A stretch of DNA of 64,000 nt. It comes from Candidatus Epilinea brevis. GTDB lineage: Bacteria > Chloroflexota > Anaerolineae > Epilineales > Epilineaceae. The DNA lies in the NCBI GenBank assembly GCA_016710785.1, contig JADJUE010000001.1:248001-312000 (forward strand), in the 5' to 3' direction. A program made the position numbers and the translations under genes. The number at the start of each line of letters is the position of its first letter. The stretch's first letter is position 1. The notes beneath the pieces are model-generated. The model made no database searches and had not been told where the DNA came from. It was given only the letters and a program-made list of their open reading frames with translations. Below are positions 9,178 through 18,561 of this stretch, one piece after another.

Positions 9178-11499
9178 ATGACCGACAGCAATTCCGATCC
9201 CCTGCCGCCGCCGGACCAGCCTGTCGCGCGGCCGGCGGCCACACGGGACCTGGTCGTCCGACGGCTGCGCGCTGTCCGCGACCATCTGGCGCCGCTCCTG
9301 GCCGCAGCAAGCCGGACGGAGTGGCTGCGGCGGCACGGCCGTTGGCTGATCCCCCTGCTGCTGCTGTTGGGACTGACGCTGCCGCCGGTGTCGCTGTTGA
9401 GCTGGCTGCGCAGTTGGACCTATGCCCGGGTGCAGCCCGGCGTGGAGCTCAAGGTGCCGGTGCGTGGCGAGGATGGCACCTACCTGCTCCTGCGGCGCAA
9501 CACCGTTCTGCGCGCCGCTCGCCTGGCCGTGTTCGCCGCCGATGACCTGCCCTCGGGCGTCGCGCCGTTGCCGGGCAATCCAGCGCTGCTGGGCTCGGTC
9601 TACCGCCTGGACATCCGCGGCCCTATCCCCCAGGAAGCGCGACTGGTCACCGTCCTGGACATCGGCGAGGGCGATCAGCCTTTCGTGGATCCCTTTGGTT
9701 GGGACGGTCGGCGCTGGCATTGGCTCCCGGTGCGCTTCACCGCCGCCAACCTGGCCGAGGTCTACCTGCCCCTGGCGGAGCACAACATTCTTTATGTCGC
9801 CATGACGGAGGCTCCCGACGCCGCCACCTCCGTGGCTGCGAGCCTGCTTCCGCCGCCTGCGCCCGTGCCGGCGGCCATCGCCAGCCTGCCCATCCTGGAG
9901 CTGCCGGCCTACACCCTGAAGCGCGACGACGGCTCTCTGGCCACCCGGCGCATGAGCATGCCCTCACGGCATGCGGCGCTCTATGCCGTGGTCGACAACC
10001 GCGAGGGCGAGCGGCGGCGTAGCGATCTGGCCACCAACGTCCTGGTGCAGCAGGGCGCCCGACTGCGGCTGCGCCAGGCCATCGTGGCCGCCGTCCGCCG
10101 CGACGGCTTGCGCGGCGTCGTCATGGATTTTCAGGGTCTCCCGCCGCATGTCCAAGGCGTCTACGCCGATTGGCTGGGCCGCCTGCGCCAGGATCTGGAA
10201 GCCGGCGGTTCAGAGCTTATCGTCGCCGTGCCCATGCCGCGGGCGACGGCCACCGGCTGGGATTCCAGCCCCCTGGACTGGCGCACCTTGGGCCGCGCCG
10301 CGGACGGACTGCGCATCCTCCTGCCCAACGATGCGCCGCTGGCCACCGAGACCCTTGACGCCATGATCCGCTGGGCGCTGCAGTCCGTCGAACGGCGCAA
10401 GCTGCAGTTGGCGGTGCCGGTGGAGGGCCGCGACGACGTGGAAGGGGAGATCCGTCCCATCGGCTACGCCGAAGCCCTGGGCCATATCCTGGACCTGGCC
10501 GCCTCCGACCTTCCAGAGCGCATCGATCCCGGCCAGGACGTGACCGTTGACCTGCCCACGCTCAGGGCCGCCGAGTTCGGCCGCGATCCCAACACGGGCA
10601 TGTGGCGCTTCTACTACTGGGACGCCAACCGGCGCCAGCACACGGTCTGGCTGAACGACGCCGGCGGCCTGGCGCCGGCCTTCGAGATCGCCCGCAAGTA
10701 CCGCATGGATCGCATCGCCCTCAGCGGCGTCGCCGCCGGCCTGGATCCCGCGGTATGGACCATGGTGAAGGGCTTCATCGCCGACGGATCGGTGGTGGCG
10801 CCGCAGCCGGATTACAGCCTGCAATGGACCCTCTTGAACGGCGACGGTCAGATCGCTCTGCAGGCCCTCCGGCCGGTGGGCACGGCCAGCTTCGCGTTCA
10901 AGGCGCCGCGGGCCGAGGGCCAGTACCGGCTGACCGTCAGCCTCACGGCCGAGGAGGGTCGCGTCGCCGCCCTGGGGGACGCCGCCCAGCTGGCGGTGGC
11001 CCCGCCACCACCGCCCACCCCCACCGCCACGCCGCGCATCTTCATCATCGAAGCCACCGCGGCGCCGGTGGAGACGGCCGCGCCCCCGGCGGACGAGCTG
11101 CAGCGGCGCGCGCCGGTCGTCGCCGATGTCACGCCCCGGGCCACCTTCGTGGATCAGGTGGATGCGGTGGTCAGCTTCCGCGAGGCGACCTTGCGCGCCG
11201 GTCCGGCCACCTCCGCAGAGGTCAAGAGCGGCCTGAAGATCGGCGATCAGCTACAGGTGCTGGGGCAGACCCCCGATGGGCGCTGGCTCTCCGTTCGGCA
11301 ATTGGGCACGGGTCTGGAGGGCTGGATCCTGGCTGAGCTCCTCGACCTCCGCATCCCGCGGGAAGAGATCCCCTACCTGGGCGTGGACGGAACGGCGGCG
11401 CCGCTGGGCGACGCGGTGGTGACGGACACGCCTGCATCACCTCCGGGCGCCGGCCCGTCGGCCACGGTCCGCCCAACGGCGACCCGGATGGTCCCCTGA
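9178..11499 (+). CDS. Membrane-anchored GH18-like protein with C-terminal SH3b domain
   Basis: 773 residues. A proline-rich cytoplasmic tail precedes one membrane helix at about residues 56-76, so the rest should be outside the cell. Residues 240-560 resemble the YaaH-type glycoside hydrolase 18 barrel: GVVMDFQGLPPHVQGVYADW at about 313 aligns with the family pattern D-x-x-D-F-E. The catalytic Glu is replaced by Gln319. A Pro/Thr linker (about 605-640) leads to a bacterial SH3 domain (about 665-735, TLRAGPATSAEVKSGLKIGD), often a cell-wall binder. GAGG precedes the ATG; the gene follows coaBC by 35 bp. Likely a peptidoglycan- or glycan-binding pseudoenzyme. Confidence 0.7.
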   Translation: MTDSNSDPLPPPDQPVARPAATRDLVVRRLRAVRDHLAPLLAAASRTEWLRRHGRWLIPLLLLLGLTLPPVSLLSWLRSWTYARVQPGVELKVPVRGEDGTYLLLRRNTVLRAARLAVFAADDLPSGVAPLPGNPALLGSVYRLDIRGPIPQEARLVTVLDIGEGDQPFVDPFGWDGRRWHWLPVRFTAANLAEVYLPLAEHNILYVAMTEAPDAATSVAASLLPPPAPVPAAIASLPILELPAYTLKRDDGSLATRRMSMPSRHAALYAVVDNREGERRRSDLATNVLVQQGARLRLRQAIVAAVRRDGLRGVVMDFQGLPPHVQGVYADWLGRLRQDLEAGGSELIVAVPMPRATATGWDSSPLDWRTLGRAADGLRILLPNDAPLATETLDAMIRWALQSVERRKLQLAVPVEGRDDVEGEIRPIGYAEALGHILDLAASDLPERIDPGQDVTVDLPTLRAAEFGRDPNTGMWRFYYWDANRRQHTVWLNDAGGLAPAFEIARKYRMDRIALSGVAAGLDPAVWTMVKGFIADGSVVAPQPDYSLQWTLLNGDGQIALQALRPVGTASFAFKAPRAEGQYRLTVSLTAEEGRVAALGDAAQLAVAPPPPPTPTATPRIFIIEATAAPVETAAPPADELQRRAPVVADVTPRATFVDQVDAVVSFREATLRAGPATSAEVKSGLKIGDQLQVLGQTPDGRWLSVRQLGTGLEGWILAELLDLRIPREEIPYLGVDGTAAPLGDAVVTDTPASPPGAGPSATVRPTATRMVP

Positions 11500-11552
11500 C
11501 GGGACGGCCTCGCGAGGGCCTGGAGCCCTTGTCGTCCGTGACCGGTCAGCGC

Positions 11553-13421
11553 CTACTGCCCCGCGCCGCTGTTCTCGAGCCCGGCGGCGCGCAACACCGC
11601 CGGCAGGTGGATGCGATGGACCTTGCCCACCCGAAAGACGATCTCCAGCCGCTGAGACTCTGAGAGCACGCTGGCCGCCGGATACAGTTCGGAATCCACC
11701 ACGGCCTCCATCGTCGGCCGCACTTCGGTGCCGGCCGCCAGCCCGCCACCGTGCTCGCGGCGCAGGGCATCGCCGTCGACGCTGACCCTGAAACGCGCGG
11801 ACTGCCCCGGCGGCTGCTCCAGGCCGGCGAACCGGACCCAGGCCTGGCCGGTGCGCAGGTTGACCGCGGACATGTTGAGATTGCGGCTGGTCAGGACGAG
11901 CGACGGGGAAGCGCTGGGATCGTCGGCATCCAGAGGGTGCGCCGCCCGGCCCGGCTCGAGCATGAGCCGCCACGGCATGTTTTCCAGGGCCTTCTCGGCA
12001 TCGACGAGCCCGCATCCCAGGTGATCGTTGCGCAAGGCGGAGCCGTCCTGCGGCGGGTCGAAGGTCTGCCCCGCGATGCGGCGGTTGGCGTTGTCGCAAA
12101 GCGCCTTCTGCAGCCGCAGCGGCTCCAGGCCCGGGTTCGCCGAGCGCATCAGGGCCAGGACGGCGGCCACATGGGCCGCGGCCAGGTCTGAAGGCGTCGG
12201 CCAGAAGGCTGACGTGACCTTGATGATGGGGTTCTTGGTCTGGAATCCCCGATGGTCCGCCCAGGTGGTGGGGATGTCGTCGCCCGGCGCCGCGATGTCG
12301 ATCCAGTCCCCGAAGCTGGCATGGGGCAGGGTCTGGTCCAGGCCGTTGAGGCTGCTGACGCCGAGGACATGGTCCAGGCTGGCCGGAAAGGGAGGGCGGT
12401 TCTGGCCGAATCGCTCCGCGTCCGGGCAGTTCGGCCGCAGCTTTGCGTCGGCGATGCCGCATTCGCCGCCGGGCGCCACCACCAGGATCCCCTGCCGCCA
12501 GGCATGGTCGATCGCCTCCTGCGTCTGCATGAGGTCGCCGATCACCGCGTCGTCATCGGGACGCGGAACCGACATGGTGCTGAGCAGGATGACGTCGGCG
12601 CGGTTGTTGGTCGCATAGCAGATAGCCTCGGTCACCAGGTCGATCTTGGATCCCAGGAAGCTGTTCCCGCGAGCGTCCTTGACGGGATAGAAGGTCTTCA
12701 GCGGCATGTAGCGGGCGTTCCAAGCAGCGCCGGCGATGCCGAAGCGATTGTGGGTCTCGGCGGCGGCCACGCCGGCCATCACCGTGCCCGTGGGCGCGGC
12801 GCCCTTGAAGCGCTCTGGATCGGCCGGATCGTGGACGATGGTCGGGTTGGTGTCCCGTTCGCCGAAGTCCCAGCCGATGACATCGTCGACATAGCCGTTC
12901 GCGTCATCGTCGATGGCGTTGTTGGGCACCTCGCGCGGGTTGCGCCACAGCTTGTTCACCAGATCCGCATGGCTGTAGTCCACCCCATCGGCCACGACGG
13001 CGATCGTCACCTCCGGCATCGCGAAGGTGATCTCCCAGGCCTCGGGCACATGGATGCGCCGCAGGTTCAGCTGCTGGCTCTGACGATAGTAGGGGTCGTT
13101 CGGCTCGGCATTCTGCTGCAGCGCATCGTCCTTGCCCGCCGGAACCGCGTGGAACGGTACGACGCCGTAATCGGAATCAGCGGCCGGCGCGGCGATCAAC
13201 CGCGGGCCCATTATCGCCGCCGATTGCGCGGCGCGGATCTGGCGCAACCAGGCGGTGGAGCAGACCGGCACCTCCTGCAATGTGGCGTCAGGCTCTATTG
13301 GCCGGGCCTGCACGCGGGATCCGCTCCCGACCGTCGGGACCGCGCAGATCAGAAGCAGGGCCAACCTGAAGAACAGCCGTCGGGCATGAAGGCGATGCAA
13401 TTTGAAGGGCAGCAGGATCAA
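11553..13421 (-). CDS. Secreted subtilisin-like (S8) protein lacking catalytic residues
   Basis: A 622-residue exported S8-fold protein. The signal peptide covers about residues 1-40. The fold is clear: YSHADLVNKLWRNPREVPNN, DDDANGYVDDVIGWDF, AGAAWNARYMPLK, and SFGDWIDIAAPGDDI all match S8 proteases. The expected DTG Asp is Ala144, the HGTH His is Thr211, the oxyanion Asn is Glu320, and the GTSMA Ser is Asp412. It is therefore a probable pseudoprotease. The C-terminal 160 residues form an Ig-like region ending in HRIHLPAVLR. The TTG start is supported by GAGGTGATC, a nine-base complement of the 16S 3' end, just upstream. Monocistronic. Confidence 0.8.
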   Translation of the reverse strand: MILLPFKLHRLHARRLFFRLALLLICAVPTVGSGSRVQARPIEPDATLQEVPVCSTAWLRQIRAAQSAAIMGPRLIAAPAADSDYGVVPFHAVPAGKDDALQQNAEPNDPYYRQSQQLNLRRIHVPEAWEITFAMPEVTIAVVADGVDYSHADLVNKLWRNPREVPNNAIDDDANGYVDDVIGWDFGERDTNPTIVHDPADPERFKGAAPTGTVMAGVAAAETHNRFGIAGAAWNARYMPLKTFYPVKDARGNSFLGSKIDLVTEAICYATNNRADVILLSTMSVPRPDDDAVIGDLMQTQEAIDHAWRQGILVVAPGGECGIADAKLRPNCPDAERFGQNRPPFPASLDHVLGVSSLNGLDQTLPHASFGDWIDIAAPGDDIPTTWADHRGFQTKNPIIKVTSAFWPTPSDLAAAHVAAVLALMRSANPGLEPLRLQKALCDNANRRIAGQTFDPPQDGSALRNDHLGCGLVDAEKALENMPWRLMLEPGRAAHPLDADDPSASPSLVLTSRNLNMSAVNLRTGQAWVRFAGLEQPPGQSARFRVSVDGDALRREHGGGLAAGTEVRPTMEAVVDSELYPAASVLSESQRLEIVFRVGKVHRIHLPAVLRAAGLENSGAGQ

Positions 13422-13672
13422 CAGATCACCTCAGACAGGCTCTGGGAGCAGGACAGAGACCAGCCGGACCCCCCGGCGCCCAATGCCGCCAACGGCGACC
13501 GCACGACCGACGCGGTTCGGGAACCCCGTAAGCTATGACGGTTGGCGCGCCGGTTTGTTACGCGACCAGGACGGTCCGCATGTGACTCGGACGGCATCGG
13601 GACACCTTGTCTTCTGCGCCGGGCGACGATAAGATCCCGGGCTCCGTCACGGAGTGGAAAGGCAAGCGGTTG

Positions 13673-14518
13673 ATGCACGATCTCCTGCTCTGGCTGGTGG
13701 GCTCTGTAGCCCTCTACGCTGTCAGCAGCAACATCGCCTGGTCGCTGGATCAGCGGGACGCGCCCGCACGATCCTGGCTGCGGCGCCCCTGGACCGACCT
13801 GGCCCGGGCCGCCTTCTGCGTGGGCGTCCCGGCCCTGGCCCTCAGCCTGCGTATCCCGGCGGCCGCCGACATGGGCCTGCCCAACCGGGCTGGCGGCGTC
13901 TGGAGCGATGGCGGCCCGCTGACCTGGCCCTGGGACCTTGTCATGGTGCTGTCCTTTGCCATGGCCACGGCCGGACTGGCCGTGTTCGGGCGGGTCTGGC
14001 GGGCGCGCGCCGTGGGCGATGCCTTGTCGCCCCAGCACAGCCCCCTGTCCATCTCGACGATCATCGGTCTGGCCGAACGCGCCCTCCTCCAGGAAAGCCA
14101 TTGGGCCTTCTACCGCGCCTGCCTGATCGCCTCCAGCCTGGCCAGCCGCGATCTGGCGGTATTCCTCAGTCTGGTCGCCCTGGCCCTGGAAGCGTGGAGC
14201 GCTCCGAGCCTGCGCCTGGCCCCGCAACCGGTCAAGGCCGCGGAGCGTTTCAGCCAGCAGCTGATCCTGGCCACCCTGAGCGCGACGCTGTTCCTGGTCA
14301 CCGGCAGCAGTCTGTGGGCTTTCCTGGGTCAGCTCATCGTGCTCTTGCTGCTCACCGCGTCAAGCATGGATCTCGGCGACGAGCTACCGCGACCTGCCCC
14401 GAATCCGCGACCGGAAGTCCCACACGGGATGGCCACTGTCCACGCCTCGCCCCCGAAGGTCGACCCCGCGCCGCGACCGGCTACCGAAGTCGAACGGATC
14501 GAACCGACGGTGGTCTGA
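13673..14518 (+). CDS. Multi-pass membrane protein of unknown function
   Basis: 281 residues, not recognised. Hydrophobic segments lie at about residues 3-22, 45-60, 85-105, 130-175 (with polar breaks) and 205-240, so five or six helices are likely. The last 45 residues are polar and proline-rich. I chose the ATG at 13673 because AAAGG lies 10 bases upstream; the upstream in-frame ATG at 13607 has no site. It is divergent from the S8-like gene and convergent with the small membrane protein at 14545. Confidence 0.6.
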   Translation: MHDLLLWLVGSVALYAVSSNIAWSLDQRDAPARSWLRRPWTDLARAAFCVGVPALALSLRIPAAADMGLPNRAGGVWSDGGPLTWPWDLVMVLSFAMATAGLAVFGRVWRARAVGDALSPQHSPLSISTIIGLAERALLQESHWAFYRACLIASSLASRDLAVFLSLVALALEAWSAPSLRLAPQPVKAAERFSQQLILATLSATLFLVTGSSLWAFLGQLIVLLLLTASSMDLGDELPRPAPNPRPEVPHGMATVHASPPKVDPAPRPATEVERIEPTVV

Positions 14519-14544
14519 GCCGAAAGCTCGCCACCGAAGTCTGC

Positions 14545-14784
14545 TCAGAGGTATTGAGACCCGTAGATGCCCGCCAGCAGCAAGGTGCCCAGCAGGAAGA
14601 TGCGACGCAGGTCGCGCCGTACGTGGGCATAGGTCTCGTCGAGGTTCTCGTCCGCCCGGGCGAACGCAGGCGCCGCGGCCGGGGAAGCGCCGCTGCGCGG
14701 CAACGCGGCGGCTGGGCGCGCCGACTCGGAACGCGGACGGGGTCGGGCCACGCGCGGTGAAGACGAGGTCTTGGGATTGGCCAT
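14545..14784 (-). CDS. Small tail-anchored membrane protein
   Basis: 79 residues. A Pro/Ala/Arg-rich disordered head (1-45) is followed by DENLDETYAHVRRDLRR and one C-terminal helix (about 60-79, IFLLGTLLLAGIYGSQYL). Small proteins with a Y-x-[YH]-V-x-x-DLRRI segment before a terminal helix are common in Chloroflexota, and their function is unknown. AGGAG lies 8 bases before the ATG, and a good promoter lies 30 bp upstream. Confidence 0.7.
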   Translation of the reverse strand: MANPKTSSSPRVARPRPRSESARPAAALPRSGASPAAAPAFARADENLDETYAHVRRDLRRIFLLGTLLLAGIYGSQYL

Positions 14785-14814
14785 CGGTCTGCTCCTGATT
14801 TGAATTGCCGGCCG

Positions 14815-14843
14815 ATTATAACGGGGGCGCCAGGGATGGCCAA
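14815..14843 (-). promoter_or_regulatory. Sigma70-like promoter of the 79-residue membrane protein gene
   Basis: On the minus strand TTGGCC (14843-14838) and TATAAT (14820-14815) are separated by 17 bp. The predicted start near 14808 gives a short leader of about 24 nt. Confidence 0.6.
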
Positions 14844-14898
14844 TTTGCGGTCGGCCCAGGATGCCAGTCGGCTACCCTCGATAGTCTCCGTTGCGATC

Positions 14899-16566
14899 CT
14901 AGCCGCGACGCAGCCGCCGGCTCAGCAGCTCGCCCGCCCACCGGATCTCCTCCACGCCGAGGACCGCCGCCAGCGGCAGGTAGATCGCCGCGCCCAGGGC
15001 CGTGCCCGCCATGGCCCGCAGACCCCAGGCCAACTTGCCGGCGTCGAGGCCGCCCCAACCCGCGAGGGTATGGTCCACAGCGGCCACCGCCAGACCCATG
15101 ACCAAGGCGGCCAACCCAGAACGCCAGGCGCCGCCGCCCACCCCGGCAAGGCTGTCCGCCTCGCCAATGCGATAGAGAAGCCAGAGCATCATCAACACAT
15201 GCGCGGCGTGCTTGACCGAATCCGCCAGGGCCAGGCCGGCGATCAGGTGCTGGTCGCCTTGGCCCAATACATGCAGGCCCGGGCCCAGCACGGTGGCAGC
15301 GACCAGGTAGACCCCCACGGACAGCGCCCCGACCAGGGCCGGCGCCCGGGTGTTCTGCCGGGCGTAGAAGGCGTTGATGAGCGACAGGTCGATGGCCGCC
15401 AATGGCAGCCCCAGCAGGTAGGCCCACAAGGCCAGGGTCACCCCCATCCGCGATGCGTCGCCGAACTGGCCGCTCTGGAAGGCCAGGCCGATGATCGGTC
15501 CGGCCAGAACCGCCATGCCGACCGCGGCCGGCATGACCAGGCAGATCACCAGGCGCAGACCGCGGGCCAGGGAGCGCTGGTAGGTGCGGCGTTGGCCCTC
15601 GGCGTGGGCCGCGGCCAATGCGGGGAGGATGGCCACCGCCACCGAGGAAGCGATGATGCCTTGCGGGAACTGGATCAGCCGATCGGCGTAGTTGAGCATG
15701 GAGCCCACGCCCGGCCCTGACATGCTGGCCAGCCGCACCGAGGCCAGGATCTGCACCTGGGTCACCAACAAGCCCAGGGCCACCGGCCCGTACAAGACCA
15801 TGGAGCGACGCAAGGCCGGATGCCGCAGATCCCAGGCCGGTCGCAGGCGGCTGTCGCGCAGGCCCCAGCCCAGGGTGATCACCTGCGCCAGTCCGCCCAG
15901 GGTAACGCTGAAGGCCAAGGCCCAATAGCCCAGAACGGGTCGCAGCAGGAAGAAGCCGCCGATCATCGCCAGGTTGTATAGGGGCATGGCGAGAGCGGCG
16001 TAATGGTAGCGGCCGACCACATACAAGATGCCCGTGCTGATGCCCGCCATGCCGAAGAGGAGGATGGACAAGGCCATCCAGCGCAGGTTTCCGGCCGTCA
16101 GCCGCAAGGCCTCGGCCCCCAGGGTCGCGCCGTCGATCAGCGTGGGCGCCAGGAGATCGGCACCCAGAAGCACCGCCACCGCCGCGGCCGCCGAAACGGC
16201 CGCCGCCAGGGTGAAGAGCACCGACGCCGCGCGCCAGAACTCATCGCGCCGGCGGCTGTAGTAATCGGAGAGGACGGGCACGATGGCCCCGTGCAGCTGG
16301 CCGCCCACCAGCAGGTCGTAGATGGTCTGCGGCGCCTTGCTGGCGAAGTTGAAGGCGTCGGCCTGCAGGCTGGTGCCGAAGTAATGGGCGATGGTCTGGG
16401 TGCGCACCAGACCCAGGATGCGGCTGAGCACGTTGCCGATGGAGAGCAGGGATGCCGCGCCGGCGATGCGCCCGGCGCTCAGGCCCTCCACGGCGGGTGG
16501 ATCGTCAACCGGCAGCGCTCCGACATCGTCGCCGGCGCCGGGTCCTTCCGTCGAGCGCACGCTCAT
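14899..16566 (-). CDS. murJ: Lipid II flippase MurJ (MviN family)
   Basis: A 555-residue polytopic protein that moves lipid II across the membrane for peptidoglycan synthesis. Family landmarks: SLLSIGNVLSRILGLVRTQT with the conserved Arg of helix 1, TSLQADAFNFASKAPQTIYDL, GGQLHGAIVPVLSDYY, LNYADRLIQFPQGIIASSVA and ILPALAAAHAEGQ. The 13-14 hydrophobic segments match MurJ. The ATG overlaps the stop of the upstream rfaE2-like gene (ATGA), so it is the last gene of the HIT-HD-RfaE2-MurJ operon. Confidence 0.93.
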   Translation of the reverse strand: MSVRSTEGPGAGDDVGALPVDDPPAVEGLSAGRIAGAASLLSIGNVLSRILGLVRTQTIAHYFGTSLQADAFNFASKAPQTIYDLLVGGQLHGAIVPVLSDYYSRRRDEFWRAASVLFTLAAAVSAAAAVAVLLGADLLAPTLIDGATLGAEALRLTAGNLRWMALSILLFGMAGISTGILYVVGRYHYAALAMPLYNLAMIGGFFLLRPVLGYWALAFSVTLGGLAQVITLGWGLRDSRLRPAWDLRHPALRRSMVLYGPVALGLLVTQVQILASVRLASMSGPGVGSMLNYADRLIQFPQGIIASSVAVAILPALAAAHAEGQRRTYQRSLARGLRLVICLVMPAAVGMAVLAGPIIGLAFQSGQFGDASRMGVTLALWAYLLGLPLAAIDLSLINAFYARQNTRAPALVGALSVGVYLVAATVLGPGLHVLGQGDQHLIAGLALADSVKHAAHVLMMLWLLYRIGEADSLAGVGGGAWRSGLAALVMGLAVAAVDHTLAGWGGLDAGKLAWGLRAMAGTALGAAIYLPLAAVLGVEEIRWAGELLSRRLRRG

Positions 16567-17066
16567 CCGGGCCCGGCGTCCCGCAGCTGCTTCAGGATGG
16601 CGCTGGTGGAGCGGCCGGGCGCAAGCCCCAGGAAGCGGACCTCGGCGCCCAGGGCGCGGGCCTCGTCGGCCTCCGGGGGCCAGTTGGCGAGGCCGTAGTC
16701 GCCGCCTTTCACGTAGACGTCCGGCCGCAGTCGGCGCAGTGCGGCCACCGCCGTGTCCTCCGCGAAGCCCAGCACCGCGTCCACCACCCGCAATCCGGCC
16801 AGCAGCTCCGCGCGCTCCGCCCAAGGCAGGACAGGCCGGCCGGGGCCTTTGAGCCGCCGCACCGACGCGTCGTCGTTGAGCGCCAGCACCAGGGCGTCAC
16901 CCAGCGCTCGGGCCTGGCTCAGGTAGCGCAGATGACCCACGTGAAGGAGGTCGAAACAGCCGTTGGTCATGATCAGGCGCGCGCCGGAAAGGCGCAAGGC
17001 CTCGCGCCAGGGCAGAAGTTCCTCCACGGCCAGGGCCACGATCCCCTGCGGCGACGGGCTGTCCAC
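16563..17066 (-). CDS. RfaE2-like sugar-phosphate nucleotidyltransferase
   Basis: 167 residues, cytidylyltransferase-like fold. MTNGCFDLLHVGHLRYLSQA at about residue 30 contains the HxGH nucleotide-binding motif, and RPDVYVKGGDY and GRSTSAIL are typical of the C-terminal domain of HldE (D-glycero-beta-D-manno-heptose-1-phosphate adenylyltransferase). The exact sugar is not certain, as glycerol-phosphate and FAD-synthase relatives share the fold. I chose the GTG at 17066, two bases after the upstream stop (TGA-CC-GTG), implying coupling. The stop overlaps the murJ ATG. Confidence 0.85.
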   Translation of the reverse strand: MDSPSPQGIVALAVEELLPWREALRLSGARLIMTNGCFDLLHVGHLRYLSQARALGDALVLALNDDASVRRLKGPGRPVLPWAERAELLAGLRVVDAVLGFAEDTAVAALRRLRPDVYVKGGDYGLANWPPEADEARALGAEVRFLGLAPGRSTSAILKQLRDAGPG

Positions 17067-17068
17067 GG

Positions 17069-18554
17069 TCAGCGGCCCCGCGGCCGGTAGACGTTGACCG
17101 CCTCGGGAACCAGGTCGGCCATGACCCGCGCGATGGCATCCAGCACCGCTGGGTCCTCGGTGCCGGCCAGGACATAGAGCTTCCACAGGTCGCGGTAGGA
17201 GCGCTCCAGATCAGCCAGCCGCGGGATGCGGTCGCCGAAGCGGCTCATCGGCAGGATGGGGCTTCCCGGCAGTCGCAGGTGGGTGGCCGCCTCCTTGAGC
17301 TGCATCTTGCGCGCCGGGCAGTACAAGAGCACGGGAGGCGGCGTCAAGCCCTCCCCCGCCAGGGCGGCCGTCAGGGCCGCCTCCACTCGCGTGCGCTCCG
17401 CGTGCTGACCGGGGGCGAAGAAGCGCGCCACCAACGCGTCCTGGACCTCGCGGTTGGCATAGAGGGGATAGACACAGGCCCGCTTGAGCAGTCGTCGCGA
17501 GCGGAAGCGGGCGATCATGTCCTGGAAGCGGCTGGCCGCCTCCGGGTAGCTGGGCGGATGGGCCTCCAAGGCGGGCCACAGCGATTCGTCGGTCTTGTCG
17601 TAGAGATCCTCGGGGCTCAACCCACCGTGGAGGAGGGCCGTCTGGACGACCATCGAGACCATGGCGCTGGCGGCCACCTTGGCGTGGTGGTAGTAGACGC
17701 GCTCGGAGAAGAAGTAACGGGCGTCCAACACCCGCACCAGCTCGCTGATCACGTCCTCACGAAGCAGGCCGCGCTTGGCGGCGTCGACGAAGAGCAGGCC
17801 GCTGACGCGGTCGACCATGAAGAACTGGATCACCCGGTCGTCATAGCGCAGGTTGAGGCCGGTGAAGAGGGCATCGCGCTTGAGGTAGTCCAGGATGTCG
17901 GCGCAGATGGTGTCCGAGAGGATTTGCCGCCAGTAGGGGCGGCACCTGCGGCAGCCGGCGCAGGTCGGGGAAGCTGTCGGCCTCAGCCGCGGCGGCGCCC
18001 GGCCCCGCGAGTCCCAGACCCAGCCGGCCCTGGGCCAGGGCCGGCTCGCCCTCCCCGGCCGGGACCGCCGCGTCGGACTCAGGCACCAGCGTGGCCAGCA
18101 CCTCGCGGCGGATGCCCATGCGCTCCAGGACGGCGCCCACCGCGGTCTGCGGACCCAGGGCCACCGCATAGCGCGCCGCGGAGTCGTGGCGGGCCAGGAT
18201 GCCGCTGGCGTCCTCGATGCCGTGGCCGAAAGGAATATGGGTCAGGTCGTGGACCAGGGCCGCCGCACGCAGGATGCGCAGCTCGTCGTCGGCGACGCCG
18301 ATCAGCTCCCCCGGCGCCAGGGCGCGGTTGCGGTTGATGGCCTCGACCATCGCCTGCACCAGATGCATGGTGCCCAGGCTGTGTTCGAAGCGGGTATGCT
18401 GCGCGCCGGGATAGACAAGATAGGCCGTGCCCAGCTGACGCACGCCGCGCAGGCGCTGCATCTGCGGGGTGTCGAGGATGGCCAGCTCTTCCCGGGTCAG
18501 GCCGATGTCGCCGTGCACCGGGTCGCGGACGACGGTGCGGATGGTCAAAGCCAC
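17069..18554 (-). CDS. HD-domain phosphohydrolase (COG1078-like), interrupted by a frameshift
   Basis: Resembles SAMHD1/YwfO-type HD hydrolases that act on nucleotides. The N-terminal part (18554 to about 17940) reads DPVHGDIGLTREELAILDTP, TRFEHSLGTMHL and AALVHDLTHIPFGHGIED, giving the H...HD...D metal site. The C-terminal part, from WRQILSDTICADILDYLKRD to the stop, is in another frame. Removing one base from the run of four G (17936-17939, plus strand) restores a continuous protein of about 494 residues through VPPYWRQ. It may be a sequencing or assembly error, or a real mutation; the remaining sequence looks undecayed. GTG start, 7 bp after the HIT stop. Confidence 0.8.
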
Positions 18555-18561
18555 GGCGCGC

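Noticed and set aside
13418..14227. 269-residue minus-strand frame opposite the membrane protein at 13673
   Set aside because: Gln/Gly-rich shadow of a hydrophobic gene; no ribosome site or family.
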